Shown: piece by piece, positions 16,367 to 23,499 of the stretch
Layout: each line of letters starts with the position of its first letter
Numbering within the stretch: position 1 is the first letter of the stretch
Source of the DNA: Oribacterium sp. NK2B42
GTDB lineage: Bacteria > Bacillota > Clostridia > Lachnospirales > Lachnospiraceae
DNA: 64,000 nt
Reading direction: 5' to 3'
NCBI RefSeq assembly: GCF_000424445.1
Contig: NZ_AUJX01000016.1
Coordinates: 1 to 64,000 of the forward strand
Program-made: the position numbers and the translations under genes
Notes under the pieces: model-generated
What the model was told of the DNA's origin: nothing
What the model saw: only the letters and a program-made list of their open reading frames with translations
Databases searched by the model: none

Positions 16367-16394
16367 ATTCTTTTCCGTTTCTCATTTATTGGTA

Positions 16395-16595
16395 TCAGCT
16401 ACTTTGATTCACTGTAAGTCTCAACATGTTGGGATACTCTTTTCTTAAATGCCGGATCTTAATCATTTTCCTTTACCCCCTTTAAGATCTGCTCTTTAGT
16501 TCTATGTTTTGGGTTGTATTTCAGTTCCATATGGCTGACCATGATTCCTATAAGCCACTCTAGCACATGGTATTGGCGAAGACATTACCGCCTCT
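16395..16595 (-). pseudogene. Remnant of an ABC transporter operon: permease end and ATPase start
   Basis: Two overlapping fragments are visible on the minus strand. One reads WLIGIMVSHMELKYNPKH and on to a TAA at 16459-16461, like the end of an amino-acid ABC permease. The second starts at an ATG at 16464-16466 inside the first gene's last codons and reads MIKIRHLRKEYPNM before losing the family pattern and stopping at 16395. That start matches ABC ATPases of the polar amino-acid type. The overlap of permease stop and ATPase start is what intact operons show, so this looks like the scar of a deleted transporter. Confidence 0.45.
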
Positions 16596-16602
16596 GCATG
16601 TA

Positions 16603-16636
16603 CAAGAGACGGTTCTCCGAAAAGAACCGTCTCTTG
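16603..16636. repeat. GGGACGG-related palindrome, 14-bp arms
   Basis: CAAGAGACGGTTCT and AGAACCGTCTCTTG surround a 6-nt loop. The core is GAGACGG in place of GGGACGG. It lies 5 bp past the YgiT-type gene and may also end its transcript. Confidence 0.88.
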
Positions 16637-16640
16637 CTTT

Positions 16641-16874
16641 TTACGCAGCATTTGTATAATCCATAATAAAAATTTTACTCGCGATATTCTGTGCTTTGTC
16701 TAAAATTCCTTCAATTTTTTCAATTACGGAAGCCGTGTAAACCACCTCGCCACATTGATTGCATTTATAGCATGGAACATTTTCTATAATCACATAACAA
16801 TTATCCAACTGTGCAAAGTATGTACATTTTGACTCGATCATGGAATCAGCTTTGCAAACTAAACACCTCATCAA
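16641..16874 (-). CDS. YgiT-type zinc-finger protein, probable antitoxin
   Basis: The 77-residue protein has two CxxC pairs (CLVCKAD near residue 4 and CYKCNQCGEVVY near residues 35-46), the layout of MqsA N-terminal / YgiT zinc domains. The C-terminal helix-turn-helix of full MqsA is absent. Its ATG overlaps the stop of the upstream DUF4258 gene, the usual arrangement for DUF4258-YgiT toxin-antitoxin-like pairs. Confidence 0.85.
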   Translation of the reverse strand: MMRCLVCKADSMIESKCTYFAQLDNCYVIIENVPCYKCNQCGEVVYTASVIEKIEGILDKAQNIASKIFIMDYTNAA

Positions 16875-17188
16875 TATATCTCCTTTCTCGTCTTAAGATC
16901 ATTACTCCATTTAGTAGGATCGGGATAATACGCAGTGATAATCCTGCTTGATTCACCTTCATCGCTCATACAGATGTGTATGATCTTATCATCACTTCCT
17001 TTTCCACATATCAAACAGCTTGGAAATGGGTAATCCTCAGGATAATCTTCAATTATCTCTCCACTTATAACAGCCATCCGGATATCTTTTATTCGTATGC
17101 CTCGTTGTCGAAATCTTTCTGCTGCATGTTCAGTTACAAATACTATATCCTCTGTAAAGAGGTTTCGTAATAGCTTTATATCAATCAT
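16871..17188 (-). CDS. DUF4258 protein, probable toxin partner
   Basis: The 105-residue protein carries the DUF4258 hallmark TEHAAERFRQRGIRI near residues 19-33, a central PFPSCLICGK and the closing RIITAYYPDPTKW. DUF4258 proteins resemble RelE/BrnT-fold RNases and are often encoded just before YgiT-type zinc proteins, as here (4-bp overlap). Activity is not proven for the family in general. Confidence 0.8.
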   Translation of the reverse strand: MIDIKLLRNLFTEDIVFVTEHAAERFRQRGIRIKDIRMAVISGEIIEDYPEDYPFPSCLICGKGSDDKIIHICMSDEGESSRIITAYYPDPTKWSNDLKTRKEIY

Positions 17189-17199
17189 GTAATATATCC

Positions 17200-17219
17200 T
17201 TCTAAACTATACTTTAGAA
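17200..17219. promoter_or_regulatory. Palindromic operator candidate before the DUF4258/YgiT pair
   Basis: TTCTAAACTATACTTTAGAA has 7-bp perfect arms around a 6-bp centre that contains a -10-like TATAGT on the minus strand. It lies 11 bp upstream of the start codon, where an autorepressing antitoxin would bind. No good -35 box is visible. Confidence 0.5.
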
Positions 17220-17324
17220 CACTTTAATTATATATCAGTTTTGCGCAAATCTGATAATAAAATTTCAGATCATACGGTCCTTAGTGGGCTGGAATTTAGG
17301 TCTATTATTTTTTCCAGATAAAAA

Positions 17325-17346
17325 AAGACCGATGTTACTCGGTCTT
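17325..17346 (-). terminator. Terminator of the iron-sulfur protein gene
   Basis: AAGACCGA and TCGGTCTT form an 8-bp stem. On the minus strand it is followed by a run of T residues. It lies 14 bp past the stop of the gene at 17360. Confidence 0.85.
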
Positions 17347-17359
17347 AGTCTTAGATTCA

Positions 17360-18121
17360 TTAAAGAATCTTTCCGTCTCTTGAAATCGTTACAACCTGCC
17401 AGGGAATAAACTTGCCACTGTTTCGAAGTGCTGTCTCTGCTGCCCTTTGCAGACCACCGCAGCAGGGAACCTCCATCCTGACGATCGTTACACTCTTGAT
17501 GTCATTGTTTGAAATGATCTCTGTCAGCTTTTCGGAATAATCTATGTCATCAAGCTTCGGACACCCGATAAGAGTGATCTTCCCTTTCATAAAGTCTTCA
17601 TGCATGTTGGCGTATGCATATGCAGTGCAGTCTGCAGCAATAAGAAGCTTTGCTCCGTCATAAAACTCTGCCTGTGTTGGGAGAAGCTTGATCTGACATG
17701 GCCACTGTCCGAGTCTGGATATAGGTTTGGAATACGATACAGGTGATGAATCCGGGGTTTCGTCGACTTCTGCCTGTTTAAGCTGCATAAATCTCGAACC
17801 GGGGCATCCGTGTCCTGCAGCATGTTCTGCCATTTCCTTCATCATTACCTTCTCATGATCTTTCATATTTTCCTCTCTCATTTTCATTTCCTGTGCACTC
17901 TTTACCGCAGCTTCATCATATGCCGGAGCTTCCCGTTCCTCAAATGTTATCGCTCCTGTCGGACATCCCGGCAGACAGTCTCCGAATCCATCACAGAAAT
18001 TCTCTCTTACCAGTTTTGCTTTACCATCTATGATGTCAATGGCTCCTTCATGGCAGGCATTTGCACACAGGCCGCAGCCATTACACTTTTCTTCATCTAT
18101 TCGGATTATTTTTCTGATCAT
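17360..18121 (-). CDS. 4Fe-4S ferredoxin-domain protein with C-terminal redox domain
   Basis: The 253-residue protein starts with two cluster motifs: CNGCGLCANACHEG near residue 13 and a modified second motif CDGFGDCLPGCP, where the usual CxxC spacing is stretched and one cysteine is a phenylalanine. The C-terminal half has IAADCTAYAYANMHE, TLIGCPKLDD and a cysteine pair in VRMEVPCCGGLQRAAE, which could hold another cofactor. Proteins of this build are common in Clostridia beside Crp/Fnr regulators and hybrid-cluster proteins. Here a Crp/Fnr gene is divergent, so redox or nitrosative-stress control is likely. Exact function is unknown. Confidence 0.8.
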   Translation of the reverse strand: MIRKIIRIDEEKCNGCGLCANACHEGAIDIIDGKAKLVRENFCDGFGDCLPGCPTGAITFEEREAPAYDEAAVKSAQEMKMREENMKDHEKVMMKEMAEHAAGHGCPGSRFMQLKQAEVDETPDSSPVSYSKPISRLGQWPCQIKLLPTQAEFYDGAKLLIAADCTAYAYANMHEDFMKGKITLIGCPKLDDIDYSEKLTEIISNNDIKSVTIVRMEVPCCGGLQRAAETALRNSGKFIPWQVVTISRDGKIL

Positions 18122-18296
18122 AATGCTTTCGTCTCCTTCTGTTATTTCTTCCCGGTGCCGATGTAATATACCTTGAAATTGTATGATACATGGCTACATA
18201 AACATTGTGCCCTTGTTTTGACAGTACCAATATAATATACTTCCTCTTGTGAGTATGTGGCTTCAGCAACATTTTTCAAAATTCAGTGAGGTTTAT

Positions 18297-18947
18297 ATGG
18301 ATATAAACGAACTAAAAAACAAGGTTCTGTTTCAGGGGATGACGGAAAGTGAGATCGGTAAATGTCTGTCAGCATTAAATGCCTCTGAGAAGAACTATAA
18401 GAAAGGAAATATCATAATGCAGGCCGGAGAACGTACCGACCGTATGGGAATGGTTCTTTCCGGAAGTGTGACCATCGAGAGTAATGACATTTGGGGAAAC
18501 TGCACCATCTTGAGTCACGTTGGATCCGGACAGTATTTTGCGGAAACCTATGCGTTGCTTCCGGATGAAGTTATGCTTGTGGATGTAAAAGCCAATGCTG
18601 ACTGCGAAATACTTTTTATTTATACATCCCATGTCCTGGACAGTCTTCCGCCCAGTTCATGGAAAGAAAAGCTCCTGAAAAATCTCCTTCGGATATCTGC
18701 AGGCAAAAACCTCGCATTGTCCGGAAGAAGCTTCCATACCTCCATAAAAAGCTGCCGCGGAAGGATACTGGCCTATCTGAATACGGTTTCACTTCAGAAA
18801 CATTCCAAAGAATTTGATATTCCTTTTGACAGACAACAGCTTGCTGATTATCTGAATCTTGAACGGACAAATATGTCGAGAGAACTTACACGGATGAAAA
18901 ATGACGGAATCATAGAATGCAAAAAGAACCATTTTAAGCTCATTTGA
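18297..18947 (+). CDS. Crp/Fnr-family transcription regulator
   Basis: The 216-residue protein has an N-terminal cyclic-nucleotide-binding-type beta barrel (LFQGMTESEIGKCL, YKKGNIIMQAGERTDRMGMV, GQYFAE) and a C-terminal winged helix (FDRQQLADYLNLERTNMSRELTRMKNDGII). I chose the ATG at 18297 because GTGAGG lies 7 bp before it; an ATG 48 bp upstream has a poor site. A TATAAT box at 18231-18236 without a good -35 suggests an activator-dependent promoter. It diverges from the iron-sulfur gene and probably controls it. No cysteine cluster for its own iron-sulfur centre is seen. Confidence 0.88.
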   Translation: MDINELKNKVLFQGMTESEIGKCLSALNASEKNYKKGNIIMQAGERTDRMGMVLSGSVTIESNDIWGNCTILSHVGSGQYFAETYALLPDEVMLVDVKANADCEILFIYTSHVLDSLPPSSWKEKLLKNLLRISAGKNLALSGRSFHTSIKSCRGRILAYLNTVSLQKHSKEFDIPFDRQQLADYLNLERTNMSRELTRMKNDGIIECKKNHFKLI

Positions 18948-18961
18948 GACTCAGGGACGGA

Positions 18962-19002
18962 GTTCATGGTGCTTATGGTCTCAAGAGACTGCACCATGTA
19001 TA
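18962..19002. repeat. Intergenic patch copying two pieces of the GGDEF gene
   Basis: Bases 18962-18983 are identical over 22 bp to 19864-19885 inside the GGDEF gene, and 18988-19002 (ACTGCACCATGTATA) match 19949-19963. The two pieces are joined here so that they pair into a hairpin (CATGGTGC with GCACCATG, GTCTC with GAGAC) just after a GGGACGG half-repeat at 18954-18960. It may also terminate the Crp/Fnr transcript. Confidence 0.7.
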
Positions 19003-19015
19003 TACGCATAATAGT

Positions 19016-19053
19016 GGAGAGGATTACACGTCCATAAATCTGTAATCCCCTCC
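19016..19053 (-). terminator. Hairpin after the mazF-like gene
   Basis: GGAGAGGATTACA and TGTAATCCCCTCC pair with one mismatch around a 12-nt loop, 15 bp past the toxin stop codon. There is no clear T run, so it may instead protect the transcript end. Confidence 0.5.
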
Positions 19054-19067
19054 CCATGAATCTCACC

Positions 19068-19373
19068 TCAAATGTAGTCGAATATACCCTGAATAGCATC
19101 AGTTATATTGATGATATCAGGATAATGTATTCTATCTATTTTCGTATAGCCTCTGGCATTCAAATCAAGCAATGCCAGCTTCTCACATTGTACATAACCT
19201 TCAACATTCTCAGCTTTAATATGTATATGCAATGGTCCTGCTTCACCTGTTTCAAAAATAGGACAACCAATTATTTCAAAGGTCTGATTAAAGAAATCTT
19301 TACTCACAATGAGAACCGGTTTTCTGATATGCTCGATTTTAAGAATATCTCCCTGATTTAATTCTTCGTTCAT
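19068..19373 (-). CDS. MazF/PemK-type toxin (endoribonuclease-like)
   Basis: The 101-residue protein has the CcdB/PemK-fold pattern: NQGDILKIEH at the start (the GDI loop), KPVLIVSKDFFN, CPIFET, PLHIHI, then VQCEKLALLDLNARGY. MazF enzymes cut single-stranded mRNA at short motifs. The ATG follows the stop of the antitoxin gene directly, the usual coupled arrangement. Confidence 0.85.
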   Translation of the reverse strand: MNEELNQGDILKIEHIRKPVLIVSKDFFNQTFEIIGCPIFETGEAGPLHIHIKAENVEGYVQCEKLALLDLNARGYTKIDRIHYPDIINITDAIQGIFDYI

Positions 19374-19616
19374 TTACCAAATCTCTCTTCCTGCCGCTTC
19401 ACCCCAGTCAAATTCACCGTCCAAATTAAGCTTTCCGTCGTATTCAGCAGCGCGCTCTTCTAATGTTTTATGTCTGAAAGGTTTAACAAGCATTATCATT
19501 CCATTAGATACCTTTACATCGAGAACATCATCTACAGAAATAGCTGCTTCCTGAAGCACTTCCTTAGGGATTCTGATTCCCTGACTATTGCCCCATACTT
19601 TTACTTGAGTCTGCAT
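19374..19616 (-). CDS. MazE/AbrB-type antitoxin
   Basis: The 80-residue protein has an N-terminal SpoVT-AbrB DNA-binding domain (VKVWGNSQGIRIPKEVLQ, then VKVSNGMIMLVKP) and an acidic C-terminal tail (YDGKLNLDGEFDWGE) that would wrap around the toxin. A GGAGGAG ribosome binding site precedes the ATG. It likely represses its own operon through the palindrome at 19634-19648. Confidence 0.92.
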   Translation of the reverse strand: MQTQVKVWGNSQGIRIPKEVLQEAAISVDDVLDVKVSNGMIMLVKPFRHKTLEERAAEYDGKLNLDGEFDWGEAAGREIW

Positions 19617-19633
19617 ATGTATCTCCTCCTTGT

Positions 19634-19648
19634 ATATACATCGTATAT
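19634..19648. promoter_or_regulatory. Palindromic operator candidate of the mazEF-like operon
   Basis: ATATACATCGTATAT is a perfect dyad (6-bp arms, 3-bp centre) 18 bp before the antitoxin start. AT-rich ATATAC-type dyads are what MazE-like AbrB-fold antitoxins bind. Confidence 0.5.
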
Positions 19649-19676
19649 CCTTAAGGTTGAAAAATCAACTAATATT

Positions 19677-19689
19677 CCGTCCCCGGTGG
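19677..19689. repeat. Half copy of the GGGACGG palindrome
   Basis: CCGTCCCCGGTGG matches the right arm of the full element at 8673-8714. The partner arm is missing. It ends 3 bp from the GGDEF gene stop. Confidence 0.7.
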
Positions 19690-19692
19690 TTA

Positions 19693-21195
19693 TTAGGATT
19701 CCCTCGTTTTCGCGCCCATAGCCTTGAGCTCCTGCTTGCGCGCATACATCATTTTATCGGCTCTTTCAAATATATCCCTGACATGGTGGTCTCCCTCTTC
19801 CAGCACGGAATAACCAATCGACACAACGACACCCTTTTTTGGAATATTTTCTTCTACCTTCCTGTTCATGGTGCTTATGGTCTCATTCATGGAATCATAG
19901 CCTTTATCCTGAAGTATTACCACAAACTCATCTCCTCCTATTCTGAATACTGCACCATGTATAAAGATCTCGCATATCAATACGCAGGCATCCTTTATAA
20001 GCTTATCGCCGGCTGCATGCCCAAATGTATCATTTATATATTTAAGCCCGTTTATATCGCAAACAATAACTGCCAGATTTTTGAGCTCATCATCATGGAT
20101 TTTCCGATTCAGAGCATGTTCATACTCTGTATACGCATGCTTATTTCTTACGCCGGTCATGGAGTCTGTATTTGCCAGATTTTGAAAAGCCATTCTCGAT
20201 TCTTTTTCTGCATCAAGTTTCTTCTTTGATATTGCCCTTAATTCCAGCAAAAGAACAGTCGCGAAAAGCAGCACCGTAATAAGTGTAAAAGCAATCTGAT
20301 TCCTGTTGGCTGTGAGGTTTTTCTCACTGATGTCACGGATCTCACCAAGGATAACGTTCTCATGGATCAAAACAGCAAACTCCCATCCTGTATTGAGAAG
20401 CGGAACGTAGCACATCGTTTCAGTTACACCGTTGCAGGAATACGACATGCTTCCCCCTGCATCATTTATAAAGTTTTCGCGATTCTCTTTCCATATATCA
20501 TCGGAAACAAGTCCTTTTGTTGCTTCTAAAATATTCTGATCTGAAATTACCGGACCAAGTTCCGTTCCTGACAGATTGCTGCCGTTTACTGAATATAGTG
20601 CAAAATATGTTATGCCCTGATCATCAACCGCAAGGAGGTCAATGATGTCTTTTATGTCTATCTGGATAAAGCATGCTTTAAATCGTTTACCTAGGATAGT
20701 AAGCTCCGGCGTCGGTATAGCCAGGCAAAGCTGTTTGGAAGATCCGTAAAGGGAAACTGTACTGATGGTACGATCTTCCATTTTCTCTTCTGATAAAAAC
20801 TCATGTCTGCTTTTACCGGTATATGTTGTATATTGCGTGTACACAACATCATCCTGATCTACCAGTGCAAAACGGTTAAGGGACAACAGATTTCTGATTT
20901 TACCAAGTGTAGTTCTTAATTCTTCCTGTGATTTAATGTTTTCTTCCCGAATAAAGTCAAGCGCCTTTTCCATCTGGCTGAATTCGCTTTCGATTCGACT
21001 TTCAACTGTCTGAGCTCGACGGTCAGCTATGTTTTCAAGATAAAAATTGCTTACAGCAAAAACTGCTTCCTCTGTCTGTAAAAGCGTCTGATTTGATGAC
21101 CAGATTGCATTGGAAGTTATCATCACAATTATAAGCAAACTGCCTATTATGGCTGTAAGAAAAAATGTTCTGTTCGTTATCTGTTTCTTTTTCAT
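19693..21195 (-). CDS. Membrane-bound diguanylate cyclase (sensor plus GGDEF)
   Basis: The 500-residue protein has a membrane helix near the N terminus (TFFLTAIIGSLLIIVMITSN), an extracellular sensor of about 260 residues and a second helix (IAFTLITVLLFATVLLLEL). A GGDEF domain follows (TDSMTGVRNKHAY, IVCDINGLKYINDTFGH, RIGGDEFVVIL). The active-site loop is intact, so it should make cyclic-di-GMP. The RxxD inhibitory site before GGDEF is absent, so product inhibition is unlikely. The ATG at 21195 lies 2 bp past the stop of the sugar-binding lipoprotein gene; a TTG at 21201 would overlap it. The pair probably senses a sugar together. Confidence 0.92.
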   Translation of the reverse strand: MKKKQITNRTFFLTAIIGSLLIIVMITSNAIWSSNQTLLQTEEAVFAVSNFYLENIADRRAQTVESRIESEFSQMEKALDFIREENIKSQEELRTTLGKIRNLLSLNRFALVDQDDVVYTQYTTYTGKSRHEFLSEEKMEDRTISTVSLYGSSKQLCLAIPTPELTILGKRFKACFIQIDIKDIIDLLAVDDQGITYFALYSVNGSNLSGTELGPVISDQNILEATKGLVSDDIWKENRENFINDAGGSMSYSCNGVTETMCYVPLLNTGWEFAVLIHENVILGEIRDISEKNLTANRNQIAFTLITVLLFATVLLLELRAISKKKLDAEKESRMAFQNLANTDSMTGVRNKHAYTEYEHALNRKIHDDELKNLAVIVCDINGLKYINDTFGHAAGDKLIKDACVLICEIFIHGAVFRIGGDEFVVILQDKGYDSMNETISTMNRKVEENIPKKGVVVSIGYSVLEEGDHHVRDIFERADKMMYARKQELKAMGAKTRES

Positions 21196-21197
21196 CT

Positions 21198-22400
21198 TCA
21201 AATATCACCATACAGCAGTTCAAGCATCAATGCCGCGTCTTTCTGATAAATAACAGTGGTTATCTCATCTGTTTTGTCCGGAAATAACTCTCCCGGCAGA
21301 TTTCCGTCAGCAATTTTTACTGCTACCTGAAGTGTATCAAAGCCTATTGAATAGCAATCCTGAACTCCCAGACAGTAAATCACTCCTTCATCAAGATATC
21401 TCAATGCTTCCTGATCATGATCCATGCCCACAATGACTGCTTTGCTGCCTGCTTCATTGATAGCTCTGGCAGCGCCTACGGGGTTACTCATATTACAACA
21501 GATAATGCCGTCAAGATCAGGGATCTTTTTCAGGATATTCAGTGTAAGCCTGTATGCCAGATCTACAGAGTCCATATCGTATTCCGTGGCCACGATCTTC
21601 ATGTCAGCGTACTTTTCGATAGTATCCCGGGCACCCCTCGCCCTATCTTCATGACACGGAGCACCTTTGCTCCCCACAAGTATGGCTACTTTACCTTTGT
21701 ACTGAAGCTTTTCGCAAAGGGCTTCCGTCAAGTCCACACCGTCCTCATAATTATGTGTGTTTCCGACATATGCTATCCTTTTACAACCATCGGCTGCATC
21801 CGAACTTGAAAAGGTCATTACCTTTGATCCTGCGTCGATCATTTTGTCAATTACCGGAGATATGACAGACTCGTCTGCAACATCCACGCCTATCACATCA
21901 TAGTCTTTCTGTTCTGCCTGAAGCAGACGTTTTGTCTGATCCTCGGCAGAAGCCCCTTCCGGTGCCATGTACTCATAAGTAATAGTGATTCCTTTATCCA
22001 GAAACTGTCTCTGGGCCTCTTCCATACCAAGTGCTACGGCATCCCACCAGGGATGTACGGTTTTATATGTAAAATAGAAATTATAATGATACTTCTTCGG
22101 AATATACGAATCCAGCTCATGATCAAAATCAACCGCGCTTCTAACAGGTTCTGCATCTGTTGATGTGTCCTCAGATGAAGCTGTACCGGCTGTGCCGGCT
22201 GTATCGGCTGTTCCAGATGTATCAACTGTTCCGGATGAATTTGCTGTGCCGGTTGAATCAGCTGTTCCGGATGAATCAGCAGGAGCTGAAGTCACATTCA
22301 AACTATTACCAGGATTTGCGGTAGAGCAAGCCCCCAAAGAAAGTGCGATTGCCGATACCGGAATCACTAAATATAACTTCCAAAATTTATTTTTCTGCAT
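21198..22400 (-). CDS. Sugar-type periplasmic-binding lipoprotein, sensor partner of the GGDEF protein
   Basis: The 400-residue protein has a lipobox (LSLGAC, cysteine about residue 25) and a low-complexity Ser-Gly-Thr-Ala-Asp linker (about residues 40-80). A type-1 periplasmic-binding fold follows: NFYFTYKTVHPWWDAVALGM, IGVDVADESVISPVIDKMI, VAILVGSKGA, DGIICCNMSNPVGAARAI and VGMDHDQEALRYL. It resembles ribose/galactose-binding proteins such as RbsB. No transporter genes accompany it. The next gene, 2 bp or less away, is a membrane diguanylate cyclase, so the protein likely presents a bound sugar to the cyclase sensor, as LuxP does for LuxQ. Confidence 0.88.
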   Translation of the reverse strand: MQKNKFWKLYLVIPVSAIALSLGACSTANPGNSLNVTSAPADSSGTADSTGTANSSGTVDTSGTADTAGTAGTASSEDTSTDAEPVRSAVDFDHELDSYIPKKYHYNFYFTYKTVHPWWDAVALGMEEAQRQFLDKGITITYEYMAPEGASAEDQTKRLLQAEQKDYDVIGVDVADESVISPVIDKMIDAGSKVMTFSSSDAADGCKRIAYVGNTHNYEDGVDLTEALCEKLQYKGKVAILVGSKGAPCHEDRARGARDTIEKYADMKIVATEYDMDSVDLAYRLTLNILKKIPDLDGIICCNMSNPVGAARAINEAGSKAVIVGMDHDQEALRYLDEGVIYCLGVQDCYSIGFDTLQVAVKIADGNLPGELFPDKTDEITTVIYQKDAALMLELLYGDI

Positions 22401-22542
22401 TTAAATTGCCTCTTTATTCGATACTTCCCGGCAGAAAGCTTCGTTTCTTAGTAATACCTCAAATTGATATCCGCTTTCTGCCTATTATTATTTTTTATAT
22501 CGACAAAAATTCAACTTAAATCAGTATTTTTTTGTTTGTCTC

Positions 22543-22563
22543 GGGGGACGGGTTTCATGGTCC
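22543..22563. repeat. Half copy of the GGGACGG repeat
   Basis: GGGGGACGGG followed by TTTCATGGTCC resembles one arm of the family. The matching arm is not present. Confidence 0.6.
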
Positions 22564-22583
22564 ATCCGGTTTGCATTGTACCT

Positions 22584-22628
22584 AAAAAATCAGATCCCAC
22601 AACGGTAGTTGAATCCGGTGTGGGATCT
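22584..22628 (-). terminator. Terminator of the small lipoprotein gene
   Basis: AGATCCCACA (22592-22601) and TGTGGGATCT (22619-22628) form a 10-bp stem. On the minus strand it is followed by GATTTTTT. It lies 6 bp past the stop codon. Confidence 0.85.
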
Positions 22629-22634
22629 GTGAAT

Positions 22635-23333
22635 TTAGTTTGAACTTTCGTATAGCACGGGCTTTCCGTCTGCTTTAGTGTAAAGTACGCCGTTCTCTGA
22701 ATAATATATCTCGTTTTCCGGGTCCACGTCAAAATACAGTGTCGGACGGTAAACAAGGATGCTGCCGTCGGACTGTATTATACCATCTTTGTAAATCTCT
22801 TCCAAAATGCTGTAATCGGATATATGTGGTCCCGTGCCTGAAACATTCTTGCCGATGTTTATGGTAAAAGTGATGTCCTTGTAAACTATGCGTTCCGGAT
22901 CGATGTCTGATTCGGTTGCTAAACTGCCATCCGGATTATTTACCTTTATAAGATGACCAACCAGCTCATCCGGATGCTGTTCCGCATATTCCCGGTAGAA
23001 GGCATCAGCCTCTTCCTCTGTCATCTTTCGGCTTCTGCTTTGCGGGAGTTCAGGCCAGTTAACTTCATACTCGATGCGGAAGTGTAACGGAACACCTATA
23101 CCGGTGAGGCCACCCATCGTTACGACAGGGGTTCCGTCCGAGAGAGTATCGGGGATAGTGATAACTACATTATCTTCTTTGGCGTTCCACTGATAGGATT
23201 CCGCCATGGCTTCCTTGTGATTGTCTGAAATATTGTATTCAACACCGTTTTCTATCACACTCTTCTCGTTACTATATCCTGTGCATGCTGTAAGTAATAG
23301 TGCGAACATGCTGAAAAGTATTGCTTTCTTCAT
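22635..23333 (-). CDS. Lipoprotein of unknown function, 232 aa
   Basis: I take the ATG at 23333 (MKKAILFSMFALLLTAC), which gives a standard lipobox with cysteine at residue 17; an upstream in-frame start adds four residues. The mature part starts with a leucine-rich-repeat-like phrase (VVITIPDTLSDGTPVVTMGG) often seen in secreted Lachnospiraceae proteins, and ends with YYSENGVLYTKADGKPVLY, which resembles BspA-type repeat wording. No catalytic motif is seen. The gene has its own terminator. Confidence 0.75.
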   Translation of the reverse strand: MKKAILFSMFALLLTACTGYSNEKSVIENGVEYNISDNHKEAMAESYQWNAKEDNVVITIPDTLSDGTPVVTMGGLTGIGVPLHFRIEYEVNWPELPQSRSRKMTEEEADAFYREYAEQHPDELVGHLIKVNNPDGSLATESDIDPERIVYKDITFTINIGKNVSGTGPHISDYSILEEIYKDGIIQSDGSILVYRPTLYFDVDPENEIYYSENGVLYTKADGKPVLYESSN

Positions 23334-23372
23334 GTGGGTCTCCAATCTGAAAATATATTGCCGGAATGTACC

Positions 23373-23456
23373 ACTAACTACGTCCCCCCAGGTCCAATTA
23401 ATGAGCCGTGGGGACGGAGTTAGTAGGCCGCTTAATGGGCCGAGAACCCCGTCCCC
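23373..23456. repeat. Composite GGGACGG repeat (rearranged arms)
   Basis: ACTAACTACGTCCCC (23373-23387) pairs with GGGGACGGAGTTAGT (23410-23424). A further GAGAACCCCGTCCCC arm follows at 23442-23456. The block looks like two members of the family joined or partly deleted. Confidence 0.8.
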
Positions 23457-23499
23457 ATGGTCATTGTCTTAATGGGTTTGTGAGACGGGTGTGTGATCC

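Noticed and set aside
18962-19963. Diversity-generating retroelement template/variable repeat pair
   Set aside because: No reverse transcriptase gene and no adenine-directed differences; the matches are exact.
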